Assembly: GCF_020966755.1 (NCBI RefSeq)
Contig: NZ_JAJKFT010000004.1
Span: forward strand, 496,001 to 560,000
Direction of reading: 5' to 3'
Source: Blastopirellula sediminis
GTDB lineage: Bacteria; Planctomycetota; Planctomycetia; Pirellulales; Pirellulaceae
DNA length: 64,000 nt
Positions 16,977 to 28,677 of this stretch are shown here, piece after piece. The position numbers and the translations under genes were made by a program. Each line of letters begins with the position of its first letter. The stretch's first letter is position 1. The notes under the pieces were generated by a model. The model did no database searches. It was not told the DNA's origin and saw only the letters and a program-made list of their open reading frames with translations.

Positions 16977-16998
16977 GCCAGGCCAAGGCCTGATCTAC
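16977..16998 (+). repeat. Family B palindrome, copy B3, overlapping the sulfatase stop
   Basis: GCCAGGCCAAGGCCTGAT then CTAC; two changes relative to B1. The stop codon of the minus-strand sulfatase (16995-16997) lies inside it. Confidence 0.65.
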
Positions 16999-18536
16999 CG
17001 AATCGACTCTTCCGGCAGTCCCGATTGAATCCCTTCGTCGAGCGGCATTTGATCCGGATTGCCGTTGCCGTGCACCGCGATCAGGCGGTCGAGTTCGGCT
17101 CGCAGTTGTTTGACCGTGTCGGCGTAGGCGGGATCGTTGATCAGGTTGTGATCTTCCGCCGGATCGGCTTTCAGGTCGTACAGTTCGGCCATATGTTTGT
17201 CAGGCGAGCCGTCGCCGTGCGGGTAGCGGATGTACTTGTACTGGTCGGTTCGCAGTGCCCGGACGTTGGGAGTGTAGGGGAACTGCTTTTCGTAGTTGTA
17301 TTCGTAGTAGAAGCTGTCGCGCCAGCCGGAGTCGTCTCCTTGGGCGAGCTTCTTCCAGCTTTTGCCGTGAATGTTCTCCAGCGGTTTGGCGCCGCAGACG
17401 TCGAGGATCGACGGAGCGAAGTCGATGGTGGCCGAGATGTTTTCGATCACCCGCGGTTTGTCGGTCGGCGTCAGGCCGGGGTAGCGAACGACCAGCGGAA
17501 TGCGGATCGACGGTTCGTGGCCGGTTCGTTTGTCGACCATGCCATGCTCTCCTTCGAGCAGACCGTTGTCCGACGTGAAGACGATCAGCGTGTTGTCGAG
17601 CTGGCCGGTCTTTTCGAGGTAGTCGTACAAGCGACCGACGCTATCGTCGACCGAGAGAATCGTTCCCCAGTAGGCGCGAACCATCCGGGCGAAGTCGGCG
17701 ACCGCTTCCGGGCTGTCGTCGGGGAACTTCTTCCGCCAATCGAACAGCGGACCGTAGATGCCGTGCCAGGTATTGAGCCGCTTCTTGAACCAGGCCGGTT
17801 TATCTTCGAGATGGAACGCGGTTTCCGGATACTTCACGTCGACCTGGTCGAACGTATGTTCGTACTTCTTCTCCGGCAAGTAAAAGCTGTGGGGCGCCTT
17901 GTGCCCGACCATCAGCAGCCACGGTTTGTCGCCGTCACGTTTGCTGAGCCAATCTTCAGCCATGTCGGTGACGACGGTCGTGTAATAACCGTCGACCACT
18001 TTGCGACCCTGGCCGTTGAAGTTGAACTCGGTGTCGAAGTACTTCCCTTGTCCCTTGTGGGTGACGAAGTAGTCGAAGCCGGGACGAGGTTCGTCGTTCT
18101 CTTCCCCCATGTGCCACTTGCCGATGTAGGCGGTTTCGTAACCGGCGTCATGCAGACGCATCGGGAAGCTGACGAAGTTGGAGGGGTAATCGGTAAAGTT
18201 GTTGACCACGCCGTGAGCATGCGCGTAGAGACCGCTGAGGATCGACGCGCGACTCGGCGAGCAGAGCGAAGTGGTGCAGAAGTGATTCTTGAAAAGGAGC
18301 CCTTCGCTGGCAAGACGATCGACATGCGGCGTCTTCAGGTGGGGATGTCCCATGCAGCTGAGCGCGTCGTAACGCTGATCATCGGTCAGGATGAAGAGGA
18401 CGTTCGGGCGTTTCGGCTCTTCGGCATGCAGTTGCACGGCGACCCAAAGCTGAGCGACCAGCGCCGCGCAAGCGGCGAAGGCGAACGCCAGTCGGCGGCG
18501 ATTGTTGGTGGTCGAAGGGGCAGGGAATCGATGCAT
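16995..18536 (-). CDS. Secreted sulfatase (type I, formylglycine-dependent)
   Basis: 513 residues. The ATG at 18536 is preferred because AGAGGA lies just before it and a signal peptide follows (basic 'RRR', hydrophobic residues 16-36, 'LHAEE'). An in-frame upstream start at 18641 is less likely. The metal-binding 'LTDDQRYD' (Asp52-Asp53) and the sulfatase signature '[11 protein letters not shown]' (Cys92, the predicted formylglycine) are intact. Later blocks ('[20 protein letters not shown]') fit the alkaline-phosphatase superfamily. It probably desulfates an extracellular glycan. Its stop codon falls within a family B palindrome. Confidence 0.93.
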   Translation of the reverse strand: MHRFPAPSTTNNRRRLAFAFAACAALVAQLWVAVQLHAEEPKRPNVLFILTDDQRYDALSCMGHPHLKTPHVDRLASEGLLFKNHFCTTSLCSPSRASILSGLYAHAHGVVNNFTDYPSNFVSFPMRLHDAGYETAYIGKWHMGEENDEPRPGFDYFVTHKGQGKYFDTEFNFNGQGRKVVDGYYTTVVTDMAEDWLSKRDGDKPWLLMVGHKAPHSFYLPEKKYEHTFDQVDVKYPETAFHLEDKPAWFKKRLNTWHGIYGPLFDWRKKFPDDSPEAVADFARMVRAYWGTILSVDDSVGRLYDYLEKTGQLDNTLIVFTSDNGLLEGEHGMVDKRTGHEPSIRIPLVVRYPGLTPTDKPRVIENISATIDFAPSILDVCGAKPLENIHGKSWKKLAQGDDSGWRDSFYYEYNYEKQFPYTPNVRALRTDQYKYIRYPHGDGSPDKHMAELYDLKADPAEDHNLINDPAYADTVKQLRAELDRLIAVHGNGNPDQMPLDEGIQSGLPEESIR

Positions 18537-18674
18537 GAGGTTTCCTCTGTCTTCAGGCGGGGGCATGCTGCGCTTGATCGGAAAAGTAGCGCCGCGAGTT
18601 TTTCGGGGCGAATCTTGCGCATAAAAAAACCAAGGGAACACGGTTGGGGGAGCCGTATGACTACGCCTTGGCGG

Positions 18675-18699
18675 ACAGGGACCGAAAGCGAGTCCCTGT
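18675..18699. other. Hairpin between sulfatase and hydrolase genes
   Basis: ACAGGGAC / GTCCCTGT stem with a 9-base loop, in the gap between the sulfatase start (18536) and the hydrolase stop (18797). No T-run follows on the minus strand, so a terminator role is only possible. Confidence 0.35.
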
Positions 18700-18796
18700 A
18701 GGTAGTGTCATCTCTTCCGTGCGCTGCGTCAATTCCTAGCCAGATTTCCGGACGAAAATGGGGGAATTGAGCGGAGGAGGCCTGCGAGAATCGCGG

Positions 18797-19870
18797 CTAT
18801 TCTCCCTTCGCCTTCTTGATCAGAAACGCCGTCATCGATCCATACGGATCTTTGCCGGCCGTAACGCCGGGCGCCGTCACGATGCACTCGAGCTCTTGCT
18901 TGTCCATCGCTTCTTTCAGCTTCAAGCCAAGCAACACATGATGCACCCAGACGTTTTGCGGCGTGTCGACCGTGACCGGCACGTTTCCTTGCGAGTAGGT
19001 CATATAGACGCTCGCCTTGTCGTCGTTTGACAAGTGCGTAATCGGCGACGCATCTTTCATCAGCTTGCGGACCGCGTCGGTTTCGACTTCCGCTTCGTTC
19101 TTCAGGCCGTAGAACTGCGGTAGCGCGTCATGCGCGACGAGATCAGGAACGCCAAACCACTCGCGATAGGTGAAAAGGTCGTAGGTCGATTGTCCCCCCA
19201 TCGTTCCGGCGGCCAAGATGCGGGTCGACTCACGAGCAATCGGATCTTCGCTCTTGGGGTCGGCCAGGTCGTCATGAAACGCGAGCCAGAGACTGATCCC
19301 GGCGCCGGCCGAACCGCCAAAGCAGACGATGCGCTGCGGATCGATGTTCCATTCTTTCGCGCGGTGGCGAATCGTTTGCAGCGCTCGCGCCGCGTCGTGC
19401 ATCATGATCGGATAGGGGCCTGCGTCGGACAACCGATAGTTGAGCGACGCAAAGGCGACTCCCTGATTCAGGTAGACTTTCGCCGCGTCAGGATTCATGC
19501 CGGACTTGTCGCCGCCGCGAAAACCGCCGCCATGGATGAAGATGACCAGCGGCGTCGGCTCTTTCGCGTCCGGGACAGTCCAGAGATCGAAACGTTGCTT
19601 GGCATGTTCGCCGTATGCGACGTCGGCATGCGTCGGCGGAACTTTGGCTCGCGTGGTCTGCGACATGGCGCGACGCTTGTCGCGATAGGTCCGCGCCTCG
19701 TCGAGCGTCAAAACGCCATCTTTGTTCGCATCGGCATCGGGGAAGCGTTTGAGAAGTTCTGCGAGTCGAGCGTCGACGTCCTGACGCTCTTGGGCGTCAT
19801 CTTGGGCAAACGCAAGCGAACTGGTCGCCAGACAAGTCAGACACAACACCAAGGTTCGTAGCATCTTCAT
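18797..19870 (-). CDS. Secreted alpha/beta hydrolase with EF-hand-like calcium motif
   Basis: 357 residues from the ATG at 19870, which starts a signal peptide ('MKMLRTLVLCLTCLATSS'). Another ATG at 19933 overlaps the upstream stop as ATGA and would add 21 residues, so coupling makes that start possible too. After the signal comes an EF-hand-like loop ('DADANKDGVLTLDEA', about residues 46-60). An esterase/lipase domain follows: oxyanion 'HGGGFRGGDKSG', nucleophile elbow 'GGSAGAG', and a C-terminal His-rich segment ('NVWVHHVLLG'). Likely an exported carboxylesterase; substrate unknown. Last gene of the TetR-hydrolase-hydrolase operon. Confidence 0.82.
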   Translation of the reverse strand: MKMLRTLVLCLTCLATSSLAFAQDDAQERQDVDARLAELLKRFPDADANKDGVLTLDEARTYRDKRRAMSQTTRAKVPPTHADVAYGEHAKQRFDLWTVPDAKEPTPLVIFIHGGGFRGGDKSGMNPDAAKVYLNQGVAFASLNYRLSDAGPYPIMMHDAARALQTIRHRAKEWNIDPQRIVCFGGSAGAGISLWLAFHDDLADPKSEDPIARESTRILAAGTMGGQSTYDLFTYREWFGVPDLVAHDALPQFYGLKNEAEVETDAVRKLMKDASPITHLSNDDKASVYMTYSQGNVPVTVDTPQNVWVHHVLLGLKLKEAMDKQELECIVTAPGVTAGKDPYGSMTAFLIKKAKGE

Positions 19871-19929
19871 CGAGGGTCTCAAGTGCGCCGGGGGAAGGAA
19901 GCCAAAGTCCAAAAAACGCCGCAGACTTA

Positions 19930-21078
19930 TCATTTCGCCGTTGGTTCCATTGTCGTCGCCTCGGCTCGCGTTACAACTCCGTCCCTATTTTTGTCGAACG
20001 TTTGCAAGAGACGCACCCCTCGCGGATTGTCCGCTTCCTGGCTGTCGACCTTTCCGTCTTGATTGACGTCGAGTCGGGCGAAGACCCGCGCAATCCGGTC
20101 GCTGTCGGGCGCCGTCGGTCGGTTGGGGCGACTGCCGGAAGAACGAGGGGCGGGGACGCTGGTCGTCTCTTTAACTGGCGTCTGGAAATGCTTCGCGATG
20201 AAAGCAACCGCCTTGCCGGCCGCTTCGTCCGTTTCCGGAATCGCCGGGCTCCCAAAGTAGAAGCCGTGCGGTCCGTTCTTCGGCAGGAAGGTTTCGACCT
20301 CCTTCTCCGCTTGCTTGAGCACCTTCACGTAGGCTTCAATCACCGAAGGGGGTGAGCTCCAGTCGTTTTGTCCACTCACCAGAAGTAGCGGACAACGGAT
20401 CTTGTCCGCTTCCGAGAAGATGGTGGGACCCGGCGTGGGATTGCCGCGAGCGAGCACTCGCTCCAGCGCCGGGCTCAGTTTATAGCCGGTCGCTTTCGCC
20501 TTGGCGACTTCCTCCAGATTGATCGCCGGCGGAGCGCAGGCGATCGCACAGGTCAGGTCATAGCGAGCAGCGATGCGAATCGTATTGTGAGCCCCATGGC
20601 TGCCGCCGATCATCGCGACGCGCGTTTTGTCGATGAACGGGAGCTTCTTGATCGTTTCGAGCGCAAGCCCGGCATCTTCCCATTCAATCGGAGCGAATTC
20701 AGCGCGAGGACGGAAGTCGATCGAATAGATGGCCCAGCCTTGCGCCAGGAAGTTAGCGGTCGGCGCTCCCCGCATTCGTCCGAGCGAGTGCGTTCCTTTT
20801 TCAGACTGTCCGCCGCCGTGAATCATCACGACGACCGGAAACGGGCCGTCGCCGGGCGGCTTTCTTAGGTAGGCGGCGATCGGTTCTCCGCCGACGCCGT
20901 GGTATTGCGTCGCCATGCCGAGCGATCCATCCGAGAGCGTCTCCCAGTTGTCGTTCTGAGCGACCTTGTTTTCTGATCGCTGTTCTTCGGCGAATGCGAG
21001 GCAATTAGGAAACGTGACGACCGCCAAGACGATCAGGCTGGAAAGATGAGCGGCGGAGTAACTGGAACGCGAAAGCAT
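19930..21078 (-). CDS. Secreted dienelactone-hydrolase-like enzyme with C-terminal EF-hand motifs
   Basis: 382 residues with an N-terminal signal peptide ('LIVLAVVTFPNCLAFAEE'). The hydrolase domain shows 'MIHGGGQSEKG' (oxyanion region), 'IGGSHGAHN' (Ser nucleophile elbow), 'LLLVSGQNDW' (acid region) and 'NGPHGFYFG' (catalytic His). After a Pro/Ser-rich linker come two EF-hand-like loops ('LDVNQDGKVDSQEA' and 'DKNRDGVVTRAEA'). In its downstream neighbour the EF-hand is at the other end of the protein. It begins 24 bases after the tetR stop, and its stop overlaps the alternative start of that neighbour, so the three form an operon. Confidence 0.85.
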   Translation of the reverse strand: MLSRSSYSAAHLSSLIVLAVVTFPNCLAFAEEQRSENKVAQNDNWETLSDGSLGMATQYHGVGGEPIAAYLRKPPGDGPFPVVVMIHGGGQSEKGTHSLGRMRGAPTANFLAQGWAIYSIDFRPRAEFAPIEWEDAGLALETIKKLPFIDKTRVAMIGGSHGAHNTIRIAARYDLTCAIACAPPAINLEEVAKAKATGYKLSPALERVLARGNPTPGPTIFSEADKIRCPLLLVSGQNDWSSPPSVIEAYVKVLKQAEKEVETFLPKNGPHGFYFGSPAIPETDEAAGKAVAFIAKHFQTPVKETTSVPAPRSSGSRPNRPTAPDSDRIARVFARLDVNQDGKVDSQEADNPRGVRLLQTFDKNRDGVVTRAEATTMEPTAK

Positions 21079-21102
21079 AAGGTCATTCCCCCTGATGTTG
21101 TT

Positions 21103-21684
21103 TTAGTTGCGGACTTCAATCATGCGGCGCATCGACTCGCCGACCATTTCGACAAAGCGGCGCAGCGGCGGCTCGATTTCGCCGAACGCTTGGGCGCGAG
21201 CGACGCGCATCATCACGCCGTGGCATTGAATCGCCAGCAGCAGCGGATCCTCTTCACGCACGAGCCCCATTCGTTGCCCCCGCTCGATCACGCGCTGCAT
21301 GGCGCTCGTGGCGGTCGGAAACTTGCTAGAGAGCTGCACGTGGACGCGGTCACCTAACTGCAGCGCCACGAAGTAGAGATCCCAGTCGTCGTCAAACAGG
21401 CCGAACGAGAGTTCGACGATCTGCTGAAGCTGCGCGAACGGGTCGCCGTCCGCTTCGGCGATTTCGGCGGCGGCACGTCCCAGCGGTTCGACCGCTCGCA
21501 GGATGAGCGTCTCGATCAGTTCGTCTTTGCTGGGGAAGTGGTAGTGAAGCGTCCCGTTGGAGACCCCGGCCCCTTGGGCGATTTGCCGGAGGTTGGTTTC
21601 GGCGATTCCATGCTTGGCGCACAGGCTGGCGGCGGCGCGCAAGATAGAGTCTTTGCGATCGGTAGGCGCAATGTTTTTGTTCAC
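21103..21684 (-). CDS. TetR-family transcriptional regulator
   Basis: 193 residues with a GTG start at 21684. The N-terminal HTH is typical: 'SILRAAASLCAKHGIAETN' then 'LRQIAQGAGVSNGTLHYHF', followed by 'PSKDELIETLI'. The C-terminal two-thirds is an all-helical ligand domain with no recognisable subfamily. It is the first gene of an operon with two secreted hydrolases, so it probably represses itself and them until a small ligand binds. The palindrome at 21720-21733 is a candidate operator. Confidence 0.9.
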   Translation of the reverse strand: MNKNIAPTDRKDSILRAAASLCAKHGIAETNLRQIAQGAGVSNGTLHYHFPSKDELIETLILRAVEPLGRAAAEIAEADGDPFAQLQQIVELSFGLFDDDWDLYFVALQLGDRVHVQLSSKFPTATSAMQRVIERGQRMGLVREEDPLLLAIQCHGVMMRVARAQAFGEIEPPLRRFVEMVGESMRRMIEVRN

Positions 21685-21719
21685 AAGTCTCAGCCAATTA
21701 GGCAGTTAAGGTTTTCTGT

Positions 21720-21733
21720 CGGGCGCACGCCCG
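21720..21733. promoter_or_regulatory. Candidate operator for the TetR regulator
   Basis: Perfect palindrome CGGGCG-CA-CGCCCG, 36 bases upstream of the tetR GTG. Its position fits autoregulation, but it is short and could equally be a structural hairpin. Confidence 0.35.
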
Positions 21734-21877
21734 AATACGCCTGAGAGTGTAAACGCCGGTCAGCCGCAAGAGTGTTGGAGAAAAGAGAATTTTTTAGAGG
21801 TAGCCGCTATGCCAGGCGCAGATCGGGGCGCCGGAGATCGCAACGGCGCCGCCGTTCACAGCTCAACCGACGGTCGC

Positions 21878-22426
21878 TCATCCAAAAAATAAGAACGATT
21901 CGAGCGGACCAACCAGCAATTCGAGGTTCGCTTTGAGAGCCTGGAGCCCGGTGCTGTTCAGGAGATAGTTTTCAAACGCGAAGCAATCGGGCGGGGTCGA
22001 ATAGGTCCAAACGCAGAAGCCGACGCGGTATTTTCGAAATTGCATCCCGCCATCGTCGTCGGTTTCAAACTCCAGTTCCCCTTGGCCGATTTCGACCGAC
22101 AAGCGATTGAGGATCACGTCGCCGTGCACTTCCGACGGAATCTCGGTCCGCTGGATTTCTTGCAATTGCTCGCCGAAGGCCGACGAATCTTCGTCGAGCA
22201 CCAGCGTCGAATTGGGCAACAACAGCGGCGGCAGGCAATGCGGCGTTACCAGCAGATTTCGAACTTCGACGTCGACGCCGGGGCGATCGTCATGCGGATC
22301 AAAGGGGCGACGGAAAACCCACGTGATCGACTTCATGCCGAGCACTTCAGGCAGTTCCGCTGCGATGTAGCCAAGGTCGATCCCCTTCGCATCGCCGATG
22401 AGCCAGTAGGTGGTAGTAATCGACAT
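21878..22426 (-). CDS. Protein of unknown function
   Basis: 182 residues from the ATG at 22426. Soluble, acidic, with no signal peptide or membrane segment. It begins 'MSITTTYWLIGDAKGIDLGY' and ends in a hydrophobic 'LLVGPLESFLFFG'. Balanced composition, third-position GC like neighbouring genes, and absence of repeats support a real gene. No motif recognised. It stands alone between the tetR operon and an empty region. Confidence 0.6.
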   Translation of the reverse strand: MSITTTYWLIGDAKGIDLGYIAAELPEVLGMKSITWVFRRPFDPHDDRPGVDVEVRNLLVTPHCLPPLLLPNSTLVLDEDSSAFGEQLQEIQRTEIPSEVHGDVILNRLSVEIGQGELEFETDDDGGMQFRKYRVGFCVWTYSTPPDCFAFENYLLNSTGLQALKANLELLVGPLESFLFFG

Positions 22427-23100
22427 GAAATCTATCCGTCGTTTCGCACGAGGCTTCCTCTTCGCGCTAAGACGCCATTGTGAAATAGATTAGAAGTCAG
22501 GATTCAGGCGCCCTCGCGATTGGGGGCGGCGAAAAGTGTAGCTGGTCACTATACTATTGCTGTTCCCTGTTTGCGAGGCATTCGCCGTGGCGGCGCCCTA
22601 ATTATTTGTCGGCCGGGAAGATTGCGGAAAACGTCAGCAGGCTCGCGTCGCCGATGTCGCCGGGCGCAGCAGCAATCGAAAAGCGTTGCCGCCAGCTGGC
22701 GAGAATACCGCTGCGCACGCGTGGTGAAGAATCTAGGCCGTTGCGACGAGTCGGAAGAGACGAACTTCGTCATCAGCGTTGAAAAGACGGTCTACTCGGT
22801 TACTTAGTGCAAGAAAAACGGCGGCGGCCAGCCGTAGTGCATCGCGGAGAAGATTTTCTGCGAGACACTCAGTCGGCCGCGACTAGCGTTTCTTCGCCGG
22901 CTTTTTCCGTTCAAAGTTGAACTCGCCACCGTTGGGGGAGGCTTCGATTTCGCTCGGTTCGATTTCCATGCCGATGAACTTGCTCGGTGCGGCTTGCGCG
23001 GCGTCGAAGGTATCAGCCTGAAGGGGCGCACTGTTGTTGGAGGTGATTTTCGCGATTTAGCAGGCAGTCAGCTTTCGCTGGTTTGCGTTGGACGTACGAG
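22427..23100. other. 674-bp region without a convincing gene
   Basis: Contains two Arg-rich open frames that look like chance, and one short minus-strand frame with coding-like sequence but no start codon (see 22883-23056). No terminator, promoter or RNA fold stands out. Confidence 0.5.
22883..23056 (-). pseudogene. Possible gene remnant or tiny ORF
   Basis: A 57-codon open stretch between two stops on the minus strand. The residues look protein-like ('SNNSAPLQADTFDAAQAAP', then 'EPSEIEASPNGGEFNFER', ending 'KKPAKKR'), but no ATG/GTG/TTG occurs before an internal ATG that leaves only 28 codons. It may be the tail of a decayed gene or a small protein with an unusual start. Confidence 0.25.
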
Positions 23101-24405
23101 CTACGACTCGCGGGGGAATTCCCATCCTTCGCGTTGACTGGTGGTGAGCAGCGCATTGGCTTCCGGTGAGTCGTCGAACTGCTTTGCCGCCTCGTTCCAG
23201 GTGACGTTGCCGTTCAAACGAACGGCGACGTTTCCAAGCAGGCATAGCGACGTGAGTTTTGCCCCGTAAGAGAAAGGGCACGTGGTTGTTCCGCCGCTGC
23301 GAATCGCGGCGAGCCACTCTTGGTGATGATTGTTGGGGTCTTCCATCGCCAGCGGCGAAAGTTGGAAGCCGTCGGTCGCAGTTCCCGGCACGATCTGGGG
23401 CATGCCGCCAAACTTGCCGGCGTAGACCTTCGCCTGCTCGGCGATGATCAGGATGCCGTCGTCAGGAACGTGTGCGACGCCGACCACTTCGGCGGATGGT
23501 TTTTGTCCGCCGTCGTACCAGGTGATTGGAATCGGCGCGGCGTCTTCGCAAGCGACCAGGTACTTCACCACGCTCCAGCTGGGAGGCGATTCGCTGGAAC
23601 CGTCCCCCGAAGTTTCGACCGAGATTGCCGTCGGCGCGGTCAGGGGCAAGCCGCTGACGATTGGATCGAGCAAATGACAGCCGTTGTCTCCCAGCGCGCC
23701 GCTGCCGAAATCCCAGTGCCCGCGCCACTGCATCGGATGATAGCCGGGCGCATACGGTCGCATCGGCGATCCGCTGATCCAAAGATCCCAGTCAAGCCAC
23801 TCCGGTATTGGAAATTCGCCGGTCGGACGAGAAACGCCCTGGGGCCAGAAGGGCGCCGTCGACCAGACGTGGATTGCGGCGATCTTACCGAGTTCGCCGG
23901 ACTGCAAGATTTGTCGCAACCGGCGATAGCCTCGTTTGGCGTGATGCTGAACGCCGAACTGCGTGACGACTTGCGACTTGGCCGCGGCGGCGGCCATCGT
24001 TTGGCAATCGGCGTAATTGTTGGAGAGAGGCTTCTCGCAGTAGACGTGCAGGCCATGCTCGATCGCCAACAGACTGGCGAGGGCGTGCGTATGGTCGGGC
24101 GAACTGATCACCACGCCGTCGAGCTCGGCCGTAGCGAACATCTCGCGAAAGTCGCGGTAGTTGGCGGCGTTTGGAAAGCGGGATTTCGCCTCAGTAAGGT
24201 AGCGATCGTCGACGTCGCAGAGAGCGGCAACTTCTTCCCCTTGGCACAGGATCAGGTTGCTGAAGCCTTGATTACCGACCCCGATAAAGCCGAGCCGGAG
24301 CCGCTCGCTGGGCGATTTGGCCGAGATTGGCTGCGGCGCAGAGCCGGCGAAAAGGGCGGCGGAGCTTCCTAAAAGGAGCGTTCGACGGGAAATACGGTCG
24401 CTCAC
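23101..24405 (-). CDS. Tat-exported Gfo/Idh/MocA-family oxidoreductase
   Basis: 434 residues with a GTG start at 24405. The N-terminus is a twin-arginine signal ('SRRTLLLGSSAALFAG'). A Rossmann fold follows ('LGFIGVGNQGFSN') with the family's 'EKPLSNNYAD' block and 'VISSPDHTHA' strand. The C-terminal half is the usual beta-sheet domain ('GSGALGDNGCHLLDPIVSG'). Proteins like this are greatly expanded in Planctomycetes and are thought to be exported with NAD(P) already bound, for carbohydrate oxidation or reduction; substrate unknown. Divergent from rsmG. Confidence 0.9.
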   Translation of the reverse strand: MSDRISRRTLLLGSSAALFAGSAPQPISAKSPSERLRLGFIGVGNQGFSNLILCQGEEVAALCDVDDRYLTEAKSRFPNAANYRDFREMFATAELDGVVISSPDHTHALASLLAIEHGLHVYCEKPLSNNYADCQTMAAAAAKSQVVTQFGVQHHAKRGYRRLRQILQSGELGKIAAIHVWSTAPFWPQGVSRPTGEFPIPEWLDWDLWISGSPMRPYAPGYHPMQWRGHWDFGSGALGDNGCHLLDPIVSGLPLTAPTAISVETSGDGSSESPPSWSVVKYLVACEDAAPIPITWYDGGQKPSAEVVGVAHVPDDGILIIAEQAKVYAGKFGGMPQIVPGTATDGFQLSPLAMEDPNNHHQEWLAAIRSGGTTTCPFSYGAKLTSLCLLGNVAVRLNGNVTWNEAAKQFDDSPEANALLTTSQREGWEFPRES

Positions 24406-24488
24406 CGGGCGTTCCCCCTCTTGTCGCCAACTCCCTTAGGGCCGAATCTAATAGATTGGTTTCGCTCGCTTACACGAAGAGAATCGCT

Positions 24489-25163
24489 TTGAACGAAGTT
24501 CCCCCGCCGGCCCCGAAATTCGCCACGCTCCAGGAAGCGCTGACCGCGCATGGAGCGCCGCTCGACGAAGCGATCGCCGCTGAGCTCGATAGGTACGTGC
24601 AGGTGGTGTGGGAAATGAATCAAAGTTTGAATCTCACGCGTCATACCGACTACGACCGCTTCGTCGCGCGGGATGTGCTCGATAGTCTCGCTTTGGCGGG
24701 ACAGCTGAAGCCGGGGGATGAGATCCTCGATCTCGGATCCGGCGGCGGCGTCCCCGGCGTCATCATCGCCATTCTACGCCCTGACGTTCAGGTTTCTTTG
24801 TGCGATTCGGTGACGAAAAAGGCGAAAGCGCTGGAAGAGATCGTCAGTCGTTTGGGACTTCCGGTCCCGGTCTACCATGCTCGAGCCGAGGATTTGCTCG
24901 AAGATTTCCGCTACAACGCGATCGTTTGTCGCGCCGTCGCCCCCCTGAAGAAGTTGCTGACATGGCTCGCCCCCCATTGGGCCTCTTTTGATCAGCTGCT
25001 GGCCATCAAGGGGGGGAAATGGGTCGAAGAACGGAACGAAGCCCGGCATTTCGGGCTGTTGAACAATCTTCAGCTCCGGAAAGAGGTCGAATACGAGACC
25101 CCAGGGAACGATCATCCGAGCGTGGTTTTGAAGATTTGGCCGGCTGGACGGAAAGAACCGTAA
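24489..25163 (+). CDS. rsmG: 16S rRNA (guanine-527-N7)-methyltransferase RsmG
   Basis: 224 residues from the TTG at 24489, preceded by GAAGAGAA. The frame is open further upstream, but that part overlaps the divergent gene's start and does not look like RsmG. The SAM-binding motif 'ILDLGSGGGVPGV' and following 'VQVSLCDSVTKKAKALEEI' are diagnostic, as is 'NLTRHTDYDRFVARDVLDS' near the N-terminus ('NLT' helix then 'H..DS'). It methylates 16S rRNA G527 and acts alone here, without the mnmG neighbour common in other bacteria. Confidence 0.93.
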   Translation: MNEVPPPAPKFATLQEALTAHGAPLDEAIAAELDRYVQVVWEMNQSLNLTRHTDYDRFVARDVLDSLALAGQLKPGDEILDLGSGGGVPGVIIAILRPDVQVSLCDSVTKKAKALEEIVSRLGLPVPVYHARAEDLLEDFRYNAIVCRAVAPLKKLLTWLAPHWASFDQLLAIKGGKWVEERNEARHFGLLNNLQLRKEVEYETPGNDHPSVVLKIWPAGRKEP

Positions 25164-25361
25164 ATTTCGGTCCATCTTCGACTTACCAATCGGTTGACGC
25201 GACTACTGTTTCCGAAGCATGATACATGATGAGGGAACTCGTCCTCGGGGATAATGCGCGCGACGTCCAAAGCTATTCTGACGTCGCTCCATTCCTTATA
25301 TTCTGACTTTTCGTCAAAAACTGCGCTCGCAGCGACTTATCGCGTTCGGGAGGATTGCGCC

Positions 25362-27083
<1,722 letters not shown>

Positions 27084-27488
27084 ACTCGGCGTATCCTACT
27101 CAGTTGTCGCAGCGGGTGTAGATTACGCCTGCGGGCAGGGTCGGACCGTTTTTGCGAAATGCGCCACAATTCTGGCCATTTCCTTGAGTTGGCTGGCCGC
27201 GACGTAAAAATGACAACGATCCGCCAGCTTTCCTATCCCTTTTCCATATACCTCATCCACGGAACAGAACGGATCGCACGACGACATATCCCTCTCCGAG
27301 GCGACGCCTCTGGTAGATGGCCCCGAATAGATGGTACGTCGAACGTGATTCATTCCTAAAACCAATACAGAACAGTGACCGGCGCGTCTTCCAAGGCGGA
27401 ACTCTCGTTCGGCGCTCGCTGTCGTTTTGGCGTCCCTTTCGTCACTGGAAGTGATGCGTTTTCTTGTTGAACGCGTAAAAGGATTCGT
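27084..27488. other. 405-bp gap between pilB-like gene and pilT
   Basis: No gene on either strand; the long antisense frame crossing it is a shadow of pilT. A short perfect palindrome GAGGCGACGCCTC (27298-27310) is the only structure noticed. A separate promoter for pilT may be here. Confidence 0.5.
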
Positions 27489-28598
<1,110 letters not shown>

Positions 28599-28677
28599 AT
28601 GCACAAGTGAAAAGCAGCCAAGACTTACTTCCCTCATCAAGACGTAGCTAAACAGCAGTAGCAGCAAGGACTTATCT

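Noticed and set aside
22549-22773. 74-residue Arg-rich frame
   Set aside because: Composition is that of random GC-rich sequence, with no ribosome site or plausible protein features.
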